From CAYUVH01 sp964448135 (GTDB taxonomy: Bacteria; Verrucomicrobiota; Verrucomicrobiia; Limisphaerales; UBA8199): a DNA stretch of 64,000 bases. How positions within the stretch are numbered: the stretch's first letter is position 1; the number at the start of each line of letters is the position of its first letter. The stretch covers positions 93,120-157,119 of the forward strand of contig CAYUVH010000054.1 in the NCBI GenBank assembly GCA_964448135.1, in the 5' to 3' direction. The translations under genes were made by a program, and so were the position numbers. Positions 17,933 to 27,017 of the stretch are shown here, piece after piece. The notes beneath the pieces were generated by a model, which saw only the letters and a list, made by a program, of their open reading frames with translations, had not been told where the DNA came from and made no database searches.

Positions 17933-18925
17933 TCAGCTCAAGAAGCTTATCTTCCCATCCGGCGTCTTGCTGAACCCATGAAGCTGTTTCTGGTTCGGAT
18001 CCACGTGCCGGACGACGAACTGCTGCGGATTCACCTGCAGGTGCGTAAAGCCATAGACCGACTTTGCGAATGGGCCGCGTTCGGTGTTCTTCAATTCGTA
18101 CACCCGCCCGCCACCGCCGCCGGAAATCACGAATGATGTGCGCATGTTTTCGAATTCGAGGTGCTGCAATTCGTGGTCGTGGCCGGAGAAATAGAAATCC
18201 ACGTTGTGCTTTTTGAAGAGCGGCAGCCAGTCGGCGATGAGCCGCTTCTGGTCGCCGTGCGGGCCGTTGCTGAAGAGCGGATGATGCCCGACACACACAA
18301 GCCAGGGCGCGCGGCGAGGCTTGGCGAGCTCCTGCTTCAACCACTTCAATTGCCGGTCATGTTCCTCCTCGCTGAGCGAGTGGTTCTTGTTGGGATAATT
18401 GCTGTCGAGCACGATGCACGACATGAGCGGGTTTTCCGCGGGCCAGTCAAAGCTGTACCACTTGGCGGGCATGGTCCAACGCGTGCCGGGATTGGCGGCG
18501 CCGTAGGCAAGCTGCGCCTCCAGTTTCACGCCGATCTGTTCCCAATATTCGTGATTCCCGAGCATGGCCCAGCACGGGCCCGGAAACACGGATTTCGGAT
18601 ACATGTCCTCGAATCCCGTCTTCCACCGCGGCGAGTTCACGCCGCCTTTCATCTCGCCGTAGAAATTGTCGCCCACCAGGAACAAGCCTTCGGGCTTGAT
18701 CTTCAGCGATTCGACGTAATTCTTCATGCCCGCGGCGACGGCCTGCTGCGCCTTGAATTGCGCGCCGCTCGTCGGCGGCGGACCCCAGTCGCCAATCATA
18801 AGGAAATGGAGGTCGGCGCCTTTGACTTCCTGGGCGCGCACCAATCGCGCATGGGCCGCCAGCCCCACGGTGGCGGTGAAAAAGAAAGTCTGTTTGAGGG
18901 CCTGTCGGCGGGTAATGTTCTGCAT
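17933..18925 (-). CDS. Exported calcineurin-like metallophosphoesterase (purple acid phosphatase type)
   Basis: 330 residues. The N-terminus carries an RR pair (ITRRQALKQTFFFTATVGLAA) like a Tat signal, and export with a bound metal centre would suit that route. The dimetal motifs are all present in order: GDWG at 45-48, GDNFY at 85-89, GNHEYW at 123-128, then CVGHHPLFSNG and SGHDHELQ. This is the tartrate-resistant/purple acid phosphatase layout, acting on phosphate monoesters in the periplasm. The gene is convergent with the lipoprotein gene and stands alone. Confidence 0.9.
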   Translation of the reverse strand: MQNITRRQALKQTFFFTATVGLAAHARLVRAQEVKGADLHFLMIGDWGPPPTSGAQFKAQQAVAAGMKNYVESLKIKPEGLFLVGDNFYGEMKGGVNSPRWKTGFEDMYPKSVFPGPCWAMLGNHEYWEQIGVKLEAQLAYGAANPGTRWTMPAKWYSFDWPAENPLMSCIVLDSNYPNKNHSLSEEEHDRQLKWLKQELAKPRRAPWLVCVGHHPLFSNGPHGDQKRLIADWLPLFKKHNVDFYFSGHDHELQHLEFENMRTSFVISGGGGGRVYELKNTERGPFAKSVYGFTHLQVNPQQFVVRHVDPNQKQLHGFSKTPDGKISFLS

Positions 18926-19015
18926 GTCAGCTACTTAAGACGCCGGTGCGCCCCAGAAAATTCGACTGCCGGAGCCCGGACTCCGGATAAAGACGGATAC
19001 CCGCTCAATTAGGTA

Positions 19016-20788
19016 TCACTTCTTGAAGTAAAGTTCCTCCAGGTTCCAGGTGACCCGGTGGCGCATCATGCTGGAGGGACGCACATTGCCCACGTCGTTC
19101 CGTACCGCAGCGCCCCAGAACGGAGTGACCGTATAAATCAGCGGCAGTTCCTCGGCGAGAATGGCCTGCACCTCGTCGTAATCCTTTTTGCGCTGGGCGT
19201 AATCCAGCGTGCGCATCTGCGCGTCCATCAACGCGTCGATGCGCCCCTCCCACGGGGTCGAGGGCGAGCGCTGCAACGGGAACCACTGATGCAGCTCCTC
19301 GCTCGAGCGCAGCACATTCACCTGCGACGCGGGCTCCGGGCTGCCCCCGCCCAGGCCCATCAACGCGGCCTCGTAATTGAAAGACTGGTTGATGCGCTCG
19401 ACGAGCACGCGAAAGTCCACCTTGTCCAACCCCATGCGAATGCCCGCCTTCTTGAAATCATCCTGGATTTGCAGCGCGGCCCGCTCGCGCAACGGATTGC
19501 CGGCATTCGAGATCAGCGAGAATTCGACGGGATGGCCCTCGGCGTCCTCGAGCACGCCGTCGCCATTGCGATCCTGCAGACCGGCTTCCGCGAACAGCGC
19601 CTTCGCGCGCGCGGGATCGAAATTGTATTGGGGGACATTCGGGTTATTCCACCGCGGGCTCTCGCCGGAAACGAACCCGGTGGCCGCCTGCGCCCGGCCG
19701 TGATATACCTCCCGCACAATCCGGGCGCGATCGATCGAGCACGAAATGGCCTGCCGGAAATGTTTGTCGCGGAACCATTTCAACTTCGCCGGGTTCACGA
19801 TCGGCAGCCCGGAGGGGGTGGCGCCGGTGTTTAGATTGAACCAAAGGAAATCGCGTTCCGAGCCGGGGCCGACGTCCAGTGTTTTGAAGCGCGTGCCTTC
19901 GGCCTGTTTGAATTTCGAATAATCCTCCGGGTTGATTGCGTCGCAGGCGTCGCTCTTGCCCGCGAGAAAAAGGTCTTCCTCGCCGACCTGGCCGTTCACG
20001 GGCAAAAACATGACTTCGTCGAAATACGGGAGGCGGTGGCCTTCGCGATCCGCGACCCAGTACTCCGGGTTGCGCTCCAGCAACGTCCATTTGCCGTGGT
20101 TTACTTCCTTCACCCGATATGGCCCGGATCCCACTAGCAGGGAGACCGGCGAATTGGTGGAATAAACCGAGGAGAACGCATGATTTTTCGTCAGCGTTTC
20201 CAACACGTGCTTCGGCAGGATGGGCACGGTGCCGAAAAACTCGAGAAACGGCGCGAATACTTCCGGCGTCACGACCACCACGGTTTGGTCGTCAGTCCTG
20301 GTCACCGAGAATTCCTTCCCGTTGATGCGGAACAAATCGTACGTCATCCGGTTGAAATTCGGATTGTACATGATGTTGTACCAGGTGAAGACCACGTCGT
20401 CGGCGGTCAGAAAATGACCGTCACTCCACCGCACGCCGAGGCGCAGCTTGAAGGTCCACGTCTTCTGGTCCGCCGCCACGCTCCAGCTTTCCGCCAGCGC
20501 GGGCTTCGCGACGCCGTCCTTGGGATCAAGCGTGACCAAACTGGAGAACAGCAGGCGGATGACATTATCCGAGGCATCGTCGGCGACCAGGAGTGGATTG
20601 AAGGTCGAAGGCATGCCCGAGGAAGCCAGGACGAATTTGCCGCCGGTTCGACCCGGTTCGCAATCGGCCACCAGGTGCGAAGCCGGAAGCGCGTGTCCCT
20701 GTTGCGAGCGCGAGGAACCCGAGGGCCCGCAGCCCGCCAGGATCAACAGGCCAAGCGGCAGTAAAAAGCGCGGGTAAATGCGGGCCAT
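19016..20788 (-). CDS. Oligopeptide-type ABC transporter substrate-binding lipoprotein
   Basis: About 590 residues from ATG 20788 (an ATG at 20791 precedes it). The lipobox is LLILAGC with Cys20. The fold is SBP_bac_5 (OppA/DppA type): NPLLVADDASDNVIRLLFSSLV near the start, a SWSVAADQKTWTFKLRLGVRWSDG stretch, then FRQAISCSIDRARIVREVYHG and NPNVPQYNFDPARAKALFAEAG. It binds peptides or other solutes at the outer face of the cytoplasmic membrane. No permease or ATPase gene is next to it. Confidence 0.88.
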   Translation of the reverse strand: MARIYPRFLLPLGLLILAGCGPSGSSRSQQGHALPASHLVADCEPGRTGGKFVLASSGMPSTFNPLLVADDASDNVIRLLFSSLVTLDPKDGVAKPALAESWSVAADQKTWTFKLRLGVRWSDGHFLTADDVVFTWYNIMYNPNFNRMTYDLFRINGKEFSVTRTDDQTVVVVTPEVFAPFLEFFGTVPILPKHVLETLTKNHAFSSVYSTNSPVSLLVGSGPYRVKEVNHGKWTLLERNPEYWVADREGHRLPYFDEVMFLPVNGQVGEEDLFLAGKSDACDAINPEDYSKFKQAEGTRFKTLDVGPGSERDFLWFNLNTGATPSGLPIVNPAKLKWFRDKHFRQAISCSIDRARIVREVYHGRAQAATGFVSGESPRWNNPNVPQYNFDPARAKALFAEAGLQDRNGDGVLEDAEGHPVEFSLISNAGNPLRERAALQIQDDFKKAGIRMGLDKVDFRVLVERINQSFNYEAALMGLGGGSPEPASQVNVLRSSEELHQWFPLQRSPSTPWEGRIDALMDAQMRTLDYAQRKKDYDEVQAILAEELPLIYTVTPFWGAAVRNDVGNVRPSSMMRHRVTWNLEELYFKK

Positions 20789-20850
20789 CATTGGGAGTGT
20801 GATAGCGGATTGATGTGGAGCAGGCAAGAAATCCGCGCTATGCTGGGCGC

Positions 20851-21237
20851 ATGAACAAGGTCACGAAACTGCTGCATACGCGTTACCGGGTCAACGACCT
20901 GGAGAAAACGATTCGCTTTTATCGCGAAGCACTGGGCCTGACCGAGTTACGCCGGCACAAATCGCCGCGCGGCTCGGAGCTGGTGTTCCTGCAGACGCCC
21001 AACAGCGATGAGCTGCTGGAAATCTGCTCCTTCCCCTCCAGCGGGCCCGTGCAGGTCCAGCCGGACCTGACGCACCTGGCCTTCGCCGTGGACAGCCTTG
21101 AAGAATTCGGCAAGCACCTCGCCACCTTGGGCATTCCGTTTTCCGACGGACCGCACACGACTTCCGAGGGCACGCGTTTTGCTTTTATTGACGCGCCCGA
21201 GGGTTACGAGATCGAGTTGATGGAACGTCCGAAGTAA
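20851..21237 (+). CDS. Glyoxalase I-like VOC protein
   Basis: 128 residues from ATG 20851. It opens KLLHTRYRVNDLEKTIRFYREALGL, with His9 at the usual first metal position of lactoylglutathione lyases. It has LTHLAFAVDSLEEF in the second half and a final GYEIELMER carrying Glu. Spacing is that of GloA, so isomerisation of methylglyoxal-thiol adducts is plausible but not certain. It precedes folP by only 4 nt, so it may share that operon. Confidence 0.8.
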   Translation: MNKVTKLLHTRYRVNDLEKTIRFYREALGLTELRRHKSPRGSELVFLQTPNSDELLEICSFPSSGPVQVQPDLTHLAFAVDSLEEFGKHLATLGIPFSDGPHTTSEGTRFAFIDAPEGYEIELMERPK

Positions 21238-21241
21238 AACG

Positions 21242-22090
21242 ATGAAGCTGCGCTGCCGCCGGTACGAATTCCGCTTTCCGCGTCCGGCGCTCGTGATGGG
21301 CATCGTCAACGTCACGCCGGACTCCTTCTCCGACGGCGGCCTCTTTCGAAACCGCAAGGCCGCGATCGCCCACGGCTTGCAACTGGTCGAGGAAGGCGCT
21401 GAGATTCTCGATATCGGCGGCGAATCCACCCGCCCGGGCGCCGAGCCCGTAACCGAAACAGAGGAACTTCGCCGGGTCATCCCGGTGATCGAAGGCCTCG
21501 CCAGCCGTGTGAAAGTGCCCATTTCCGTGGACACCATGAAGCCCGGTGTCGCGCGCGCTGCCCTTGCCGCAGGGGCCAGCATCGTGAACGACGTGGCCGC
21601 CGCCCGTCAGCAGGACGCCATGTGGGAACTGGTCGCCGAAACCGGCGCCGGCTACGTCCTCATGCACAGCCAGGGCACGCCCCGGACCATGCAGCGGCAT
21701 CCGACGTATCGCAACGTGACCCGGGAAGTCGGCGAATTCTTTTCCACACAAATTCGGCGGCTCCGCCGTTGCGGAATCGCCCCGGAGCAGATTATAGTGG
21801 ACCCAGGAATCGGATTCGGAAAAACGGTCGGGCACAACCTCGAGTTGCTCCGGGATATGCGGCAATTTCACCGATGGCGGCGGCCGCTGGCACTGGGAGT
21901 GTCGCGCAAGGCGTTCATCGGCAAAGTGACCGGCGCGGATGCGGCCGATCGCCTGCCTGGCTCGCTCGCCTGCGCGTGTCTGGCCGTGGCGGATGGCGTG
22001 CAAATCATCCGGGTCCATGATGTCGCGGCGACGGTGCGTGCCATCCGGATGACCGAAGCGATTCTGGCGGGAAGTAAAAGCAAACGATGA
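21242..22090 (+). CDS. folP: Dihydropteroate synthase
   Basis: 282 residues. Signature loops are clear: MGIVNVTPDSFSDGG (19-33), DIGGESTRPGA (about 57-67), SVDTMKPGVARAAL, and VDPGIGFGKTVGHNLELL near residue 181. The enzyme joins p-aminobenzoate to the pterin diphosphate in folate synthesis. Its stop overlaps the cdaA start by 4 nt (ATGA), so the two are translationally coupled. Confidence 0.96.
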   Translation: MKLRCRRYEFRFPRPALVMGIVNVTPDSFSDGGLFRNRKAAIAHGLQLVEEGAEILDIGGESTRPGAEPVTETEELRRVIPVIEGLASRVKVPISVDTMKPGVARAALAAGASIVNDVAAARQQDAMWELVAETGAGYVLMHSQGTPRTMQRHPTYRNVTREVGEFFSTQIRRLRRCGIAPEQIIVDPGIGFGKTVGHNLELLRDMRQFHRWRRPLALGVSRKAFIGKVTGADAADRLPGSLACACLAVADGVQIIRVHDVAATVRAIRMTEAILAGSKSKR

Positions 22091-22974
22091 CGTGGAACAT
22101 TTTAAAGAGCCTTTGGCACACGAGCGCGGTTTTGGAGATTCTGATCCTCGCGATCGGAATCTACTTCGCGCTCCGCTTCGTGCGCGGCACGCGCGGCGCG
22201 CCGGTGGTGACGGGCTTCCTCGTCGCCCTGCTCTCGCTGGTGCTGCTGAGCTTGCTCCTGAATTTGAAGGTGCTCCAGTACCTGCTCGGCGGCTTCTCGG
22301 CGTTCTTCGTCCTCGCCGTGCTCGTGATCTTCCAGCCCGAACTGCGCAAGATGCTCGCCGAACTCGGCAATCTTCCCCTCTTCACCACCGTCCACGAGCA
22401 GCGCGAAAACATCGAAGTCATCATCCAGACCGTCGAGCGCCTGTCCGAAGTAAAAATCGGCGCGCTGATCGCCATCGAGCAAACCATCCAGCTCCAGGAA
22501 GCCGTCGAATCCGGCATCCCGGTGAATTGCGAAGCCACGCCGGAAATGCTCGAAACCATTTTCTTCCCGAACAACGCCATTCACGACGGCGGCGTCATCA
22601 TCAAAGAAGATCAGATTGCCTATGCCGCCTGCATCTTCCCGCTTACGCAGCGTCAGGACCTGAACAAGTCCATGGGCACCCGCCACCGCGCGGCCCTCGG
22701 GCTCAGTGAGGAAACGGACGCCGTGGTGGTGGTCGTGTCCGAGGAGACCGGCGGCATTTCGTACGCCTACAAGGGCCACCTCACCCGCGGCGTTTCGCTC
22801 GAAGAACTCCGCGCGTTCCTGACCTCCATCTTCGTCAACCCCGCCCGCTCGCGGAATCTGCTCGGCTGGATCCGCTCGAAGTTCCCCGACAAATCGCGGC
22901 CGCAGCCCGGTCCCGCCGCCGTCCCACGCACCTCTCCCCCGCCCGCCGCCAACCCCGCCGGCGTCGTCAAATGA
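22087..22974 (+). CDS. cdaA: Membrane diadenylate cyclase (c-di-AMP synthase)
   Basis: 295 residues. Three N-terminal hydrophobic helices (about 17-82) precede a DisA_N/DAC domain. The active-site motifs are IHDGGVII at 165-172 and the GTRHRAAL loop at 197-204. The usual DGA motif reads DGG here, a small change. The C-terminus is a Pro-rich tail. The enzyme condenses two ATP into c-di-AMP. The stop overlaps the YbbR-protein start by 4 nt, and glmM follows, matching the cdaA-cdaR-glmM order known from Firmicutes, where c-di-AMP controls turgor and wall synthesis. Confidence 0.93.
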   Translation: MTWNILKSLWHTSAVLEILILAIGIYFALRFVRGTRGAPVVTGFLVALLSLVLLSLLLNLKVLQYLLGGFSAFFVLAVLVIFQPELRKMLAELGNLPLFTTVHEQRENIEVIIQTVERLSEVKIGALIAIEQTIQLQEAVESGIPVNCEATPEMLETIFFPNNAIHDGGVIIKEDQIAYAACIFPLTQRQDLNKSMGTRHRAALGLSEETDAVVVVVSEETGGISYAYKGHLTRGVSLEELRAFLTSIFVNPARSRNLLGWIRSKFPDKSRPQPGPAAVPRTSPPPAANPAGVVK

Positions 22975-23393
22975 TCGCCTTCATCCGCAGGCTGTTTTTC
23001 AACGACATGGGGCTGAAGCTTTTCTCGGTCCTGCTGGCGTTTTTGCTTTGGTTCACCGTGTCCTTTGCCATTCGCAATCGCATCCCGCCCGCCGCTCCGG
23101 GCGTGATCCTGGCCGAACGCACCTTCACGGAGTTGCCCGTCGTCGTCATGTCCTCCGCCTCCGATGTGCGGTCGTTTCGTGTGGAACCTCAACAGGTGGA
23201 GGTGGTTGTGCAAGGGGACAGCGCCATTCTCAATAACCTCCGCGATGAAGATATCAAGGTGCGGGTGGACCTGACCGGCATCGAATCTGCTCAAAGTCTG
23301 ACCAAACGGATCGAGGTGGCGACGCCTATTGGCGTCACCCCGACCCAGATCAGGCCGGAAAATGTGCGGGTGGTTTTCCCCCGCCGAAACTGA
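22971..23393 (+). CDS. cdaR: YbbR-domain protein, short CdaR-like regulator
   Basis: 140 residues: one N-terminal membrane helix (LKLFSVLLAFLLWFTVSFAI, about 12-31) and a single extracytoplasmic YbbR domain. The domain ends VRVDLTGIESAQSLTKRIEV and ends the protein at VRVVFPRRN. Firmicute CdaR has several YbbR domains, so this is a reduced version. It overlaps cdaA by 4 nt, so it probably modulates cyclase activity in the membrane. Confidence 0.85.
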   Translation: MIAFIRRLFFNDMGLKLFSVLLAFLLWFTVSFAIRNRIPPAAPGVILAERTFTELPVVVMSSASDVRSFRVEPQQVEVVVQGDSAILNNLRDEDIKVRVDLTGIESAQSLTKRIEVATPIGVTPTQIRPENVRVVFPRRN

Positions 23394-23421
23394 CGCCACA
23401 ACGCGCGTCCCGGCCAGCAAC

Positions 23422-24807
23422 ATGAAGCAAAAAAAGAAAATATTTGGAACCGACGGCGTCCGCGGCACCGCGAACATTGAACCGGTGACCGCCGAGACGG
23501 CGCTGAAGTTGGGGCGCGCCGCCGGCCATGTGTTCAAGACGCTCGAGACGCAATCCCGCGGCCGCGGCCGCCATCGCATCGTGGTCGGCAAGGACACCCG
23601 GCTCTCCGGCTACATGCTGGAAAACGCCATCTCCTCCGGCATCCTTTCGATGGGTGTGGACGTCCTGTTCATCGGACCTCTCCCCACGCCCGGGGTCGCC
23701 TACGTCACGCGCAGCCTGCGCGCGGACGCGGGCATTGTCATCACCGCGTCGCACAATCCCTACGCCGACAACGGCATCAAATTCTTCCGCGCGGACGGTT
23801 ACAAACTCGACGACCAGATCGAATTCAAAATCGAAGGCCTCGTCTTCAGCGGCGAAATCGAAAACATCCGCCCCACCGCCGGCGAAATCGGCAAGGCCGT
23901 GCGTATTGACGACGCCCTCGGCCGCTACATCGAATACGCCAAGGCCTCCTTCCCGCGCGGCATGACGCTCGAAGGCATGCGCATCGTCCTCGATTGCGGC
24001 CACGGAGCGGCCTACAAAAGCACCCCCTGTGTCCTGCGCGAACTCGGCGCCGAGGTCATCGTTTTCGGCAATCAACCCGACGGCATGAACATCAATCGCG
24101 ACTGCGGTTCGATGCATCCCGAGCTCGTTTGTCAGAAAGTCCGCGAACTCCGCGCCGACATCGGCATCGCCCACGACGGCGACGCCGACCGTCTCATTCT
24201 CTGCGACGAAAACGGCAAACTCATCGACGGCGACGACATCATGGCCATCGCTGCGCTGGAGATGCTGGCCAACGGCTCGCTGGAGGAACGCACGCTGGTG
24301 GCCACCGTGATGAGCAATTCCGGCCTCGACGCCACCATCAAGGAAGCCGGCGGCAAGATGGTCCGCACTGCCGTGGGCGACAAAAACGTCATCGATGAAA
24401 TGCTGAAGTGCGGCTTCAACTTCGGCGGCGAGCAAAGCGGCCACATCATTTTCCGCGACCATTCCACCACGGGCGACGGCCTGGTCGCCGCGCTGCAAAT
24501 CCTGCGCATCATGAAGGCGAAGGACACGAAGCTCTCCAAGCTCACCAAATGCTGGACGCGTTTTCCGCAATTGGTCACCAACATCATCGTCCGCGAAAAA
24601 CGTCCCTTCGAAGACCTCGACCACGTCCCGAAACTGCTCGCCGACGCCGAGCGCGAATTGCAAAAGCAGGGCGGCCGCGCTTTCCTGCGCTACTCCGGCA
24701 CCGAACCCAAAGCCCGCCTCCTCCTCGAAGGCCGCGACAAGGAAACCCTGGAAAAGTGGTCCAAGCAACTCGCCGACGCGATCAAGCAACAAGTCGGCGC
24801 GCACTAG
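23422..24807 (+). CDS. glmM: Phosphoglucosamine mutase
   Basis: 461 residues from ATG 23422, preceded by 28 nt after the cdaR stop. It starts KKIFGTDGVRGTAN. The phosphoserine loop is VITASHNP with Ser110. The magnesium loop is HDGDADRLIL, the sugar loop GEQSGHIIF, and the phosphate-binding loop FLRYSGTEPKARLLLEG. It converts glucosamine-6-P to glucosamine-1-P for UDP-GlcNAc. GlmM is known to bind CdaA in Firmicutes, and the shared operon suggests the same link here. Confidence 0.95.
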   Translation: MKQKKKIFGTDGVRGTANIEPVTAETALKLGRAAGHVFKTLETQSRGRGRHRIVVGKDTRLSGYMLENAISSGILSMGVDVLFIGPLPTPGVAYVTRSLRADAGIVITASHNPYADNGIKFFRADGYKLDDQIEFKIEGLVFSGEIENIRPTAGEIGKAVRIDDALGRYIEYAKASFPRGMTLEGMRIVLDCGHGAAYKSTPCVLRELGAEVIVFGNQPDGMNINRDCGSMHPELVCQKVRELRADIGIAHDGDADRLILCDENGKLIDGDDIMAIAALEMLANGSLEERTLVATVMSNSGLDATIKEAGGKMVRTAVGDKNVIDEMLKCGFNFGGEQSGHIIFRDHSTTGDGLVAALQILRIMKAKDTKLSKLTKCWTRFPQLVTNIIVREKRPFEDLDHVPKLLADAERELQKQGGRAFLRYSGTEPKARLLLEGRDKETLEKWSKQLADAIKQQVGAH

Positions 24808-25207
24808 GCCGGCAACGCCCCCGCCCCAGGCGCCGTAGGCGCGCCATGTTTATAGTAACCGGGCATCCTTTCCACCCGAGCTCCGGAGGAGCGGCATGCC
24901 CTGGAACTTCTGGCTAGATGTCATGGGCCGCTCCGGTCGCACCAGCGCGCGAACTGTTATTTTGCCGCGCCGTTCCCATGTGCTTCAACCCGAAGGATTG
25001 AAAGACAGTAGCCGGTGCGTCGGTCCGAGGCCTGGCGAGGAACGACCACCGGTCCTCGAATCCTAAACTCTCTGCATCCGACAAGGATGCCACCCGGTTG
25101 GACGACACTGGATTTCGGCTGGTCCCAGCCTAAGCCCACAACAAACATGAATTCCTCCCCTCTTCAATTCGTGCCAATTCGTGGAATTCGTGTCACCTCT
25201 TTGATCA
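24808..25207. repeat. 400-nt gene-free stretch made of dispersed repeats
   Basis: No gene is supported here. From about 24828 a GCGCCGTAGGCGCGCCATGTT stretch and an AGCTCCGGAGGAGCGGCATG hairpin form one repeat. From about 24995 to 25092 a second unit (GACAGTAGCCGG, GGCGAGGAACGACCACCGG, GCATCCGACAAGGATGCCACC) matches in reverse orientation the unit at 44622-44738. The rest (25093-25207) shows nothing recognisable. Confidence 0.7.
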
Positions 25208-26092
25208 TCACGGCACAACCGCAATGTTGGTCCCCGTCGTCGGATCAACCGGCACCCCTTTCAAATAATCCGGCACGAGATCCTCCGGCTTCCCCGGCTT
25301 CGTACCCTTCTCCAATTCATAAGCCCGCGCCGCCAGGGCGAGGATTAGATTTCGCGTCCGCATTTGTTGTGTGGCCACTTTGCCCGCGTAATTCTGTTCC
25401 ACCTGCCGGGCCTCACGGAATTCCATCCAATCCTGCACCCGGGTCTTGAGCCCCATGGGGACGCGGCGGTTCCAGTTATGCTCCTGCGTCAGGATTTCAG
25501 CCACGGAACTTCTCAGCGCATCCGCCGCCTCCAACTCCGCCACCGCCGACCGGCACGCGTTCGCATCGAGCGACGGAACCAGCTTTTGCATACGCATACT
25601 GCCGATGGCTTCCACCGCAATGCCCACCAGGGAATTGATCATGAGCCCACCTCGACTGATGACGCAGCCCTCGCGAATCGCCGAGGCATAATGTCGGACG
25701 GCATCCGCTGGCCGGTTTTCCATTTCCGCGAGCCGGCCCCCCGCCGCAAAGGCCTGGCCAAGGTGTTTCTGGCCAATCAGCCCTTGAAACGCCGCATCGT
25801 TCTGAAGCGAGTAGCTGATCCTGACCCGGCAATCCTGGGTAAGCGCGATTCTCGCCAAGTCCAACGCCGGCGAATTGGAAGCCACCACGGCGCGCAAATC
25901 AGCGGGCGCGAGGTCGCTGAAATCGCCGGTCTTGTCGTGCAACAGCGCGCTGGCCTTTGCCAGCGTGTCGATCCCATTTGGATCCGGCAGCGGAAGATCG
26001 GGCAGCGCGGGCCGGGTCATCGTGAACATCAAAACCAGCGCGACCACCATGAACCCGATTGCAATCGCCAGTAATTTTTTCCCCCGGCTCAT
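25208..26092 (-). CDS. Membrane-anchored protein of unknown function (paralogue 2)
   Basis: 294 residues. One N-terminal helix (LLAIAIGFMVVALVLMFTM) anchors an outward alpha-helical domain. It is a tandem paralogue of the gene immediately upstream. Both share PNGIDTL/SF, LRAVVASNSPALDLARIALTQDCRV and GGLMINSLVGIAVEAIGSMR. Both end in RNLILALAARAYELEKGTKPGKPEDLVPDYLKGVPVDPTTG. That end resembles the carboxy end of many planctomycetal/verrucomicrobial proteins. Only 3 nt separate it from its paralogue's stop. Function is unknown. Confidence 0.7.
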   Translation of the reverse strand: MSRGKKLLAIAIGFMVVALVLMFTMTRPALPDLPLPDPNGIDTLAKASALLHDKTGDFSDLAPADLRAVVASNSPALDLARIALTQDCRVRISYSLQNDAAFQGLIGQKHLGQAFAAGGRLAEMENRPADAVRHYASAIREGCVISRGGLMINSLVGIAVEAIGSMRMQKLVPSLDANACRSAVAELEAADALRSSVAEILTQEHNWNRRVPMGLKTRVQDWMEFREARQVEQNYAGKVATQQMRTRNLILALAARAYELEKGTKPGKPEDLVPDYLKGVPVDPTTGTNIAVVP

Positions 26093-26095
26093 GAC

Positions 26096-26977
26096 CTACG
26101 GCAGCACCATGATATTCGTCCCCGTCGTCGGATCAATCGGCACCGCCTTCAAATACTCCGGCACGAGGTGCTCCGGCTTCCCCGGCTTCGCGCCTTTCTC
26201 CAATTCATAAGCCCGCGCCGCCAGGTTGAGAATCAAGTTGCGCGTCTGTAATTGCCGGCCCTCGACTTTGGTTCGAAAGCGGCTTTCCGTTTGTTTGATG
26301 CTGCGGTAGGTGAACACCAGCATGATCCGGCCCCTCAAGCCAAACGAGCGCTTGGCCCAATCATGCTCCTGGGACATCGTCGTCTCAAACGAATCGCGCG
26401 CGGCATCCGCCGCGGCCAGTTCGGCCGCCAGTTCGCGGCACGTCGGCGCATCCAGTTTGTCCACCACCTTCGTCAGCCGCGTGCCACCAATCGCCTCGAC
26501 TGCGATGCCGACCAGCGAATTGATGATCACGCCGCCACGGGAAAGCAGGCAGCCATATCTCACCGTATCCGCATAATCGCGGGCGGCGTCCGTCGGTCGC
26601 TGCTCCTCTTCCGCCAGCCGGCCCGCGGCCGCGAACGCCTGCGCCAATTGCTTTTGCTCCGACAAATGCCCCAGCCCGCTTTGATCAATCGGCGTAAAAT
26701 CAAACTTCACCCGGCACTCCTGCGTCAACCCCACCCGTGCCAGCGCCAGCGCCGTCGCATTGGAGGCCACCACCGACCTGAGAACACCAATCTCCAAAGT
26801 CGGGAAATCGGACGTCCTCGGATCCAACGTTTTGGCTGCCGCTTTGAAGCTATCAATGCCGTTCGGATTCGGCATCGGCGGCGGCGGCGCCGGCGGCCGC
26901 GTGAAGGCGAAAATCAAAATCACCACGAACGCAAAAACTCCCAGCCCGCCAAACAGGATTTTTTTACCGGTGGTCAT
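26096..26977 (-). CDS. Membrane-anchored protein of unknown function (paralogue 1)
   Basis: 293 residues from ATG 26977, chosen because it aligns with the paralogue's start (MTTGKKILF against MSRGKKLLA). An upstream ATG at 27007 is less likely. One N-terminal helix is followed by a Pro-rich linker (TRPPAPPPPMPNPNGID) and the same helical domain as the next gene. The conserved end reads RNLILNLAARAYELEKGAKPGKPEHLVPEYLKAVPIDPTTG. A third, longer relative lies at 45443-46978. Function is unknown; the repeated local copies suggest a duplicating family. Confidence 0.7.
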   Translation of the reverse strand: MTTGKKILFGGLGVFAFVVILIFAFTRPPAPPPPMPNPNGIDSFKAAAKTLDPRTSDFPTLEIGVLRSVVASNATALALARVGLTQECRVKFDFTPIDQSGLGHLSEQKQLAQAFAAAGRLAEEEQRPTDAARDYADTVRYGCLLSRGGVIINSLVGIAVEAIGGTRLTKVVDKLDAPTCRELAAELAAADAARDSFETTMSQEHDWAKRSFGLRGRIMLVFTYRSIKQTESRFRTKVEGRQLQTRNLILNLAARAYELEKGAKPGKPEHLVPEYLKAVPIDPTTGTNIMVLP

Positions 26978-27017
26978 GATATGAAGCAACCGTAACCCCA
27001 CACGCAAGCGCTTGTCT

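Noticed and set aside
23350..24804. 484-codon minus-strand frame opposite glmM
   Set aside because: Antisense to an unmistakable glmM; composition (Ala/Val/Asp/Glu runs) is typical of the mirror frame of a high-GC gene.
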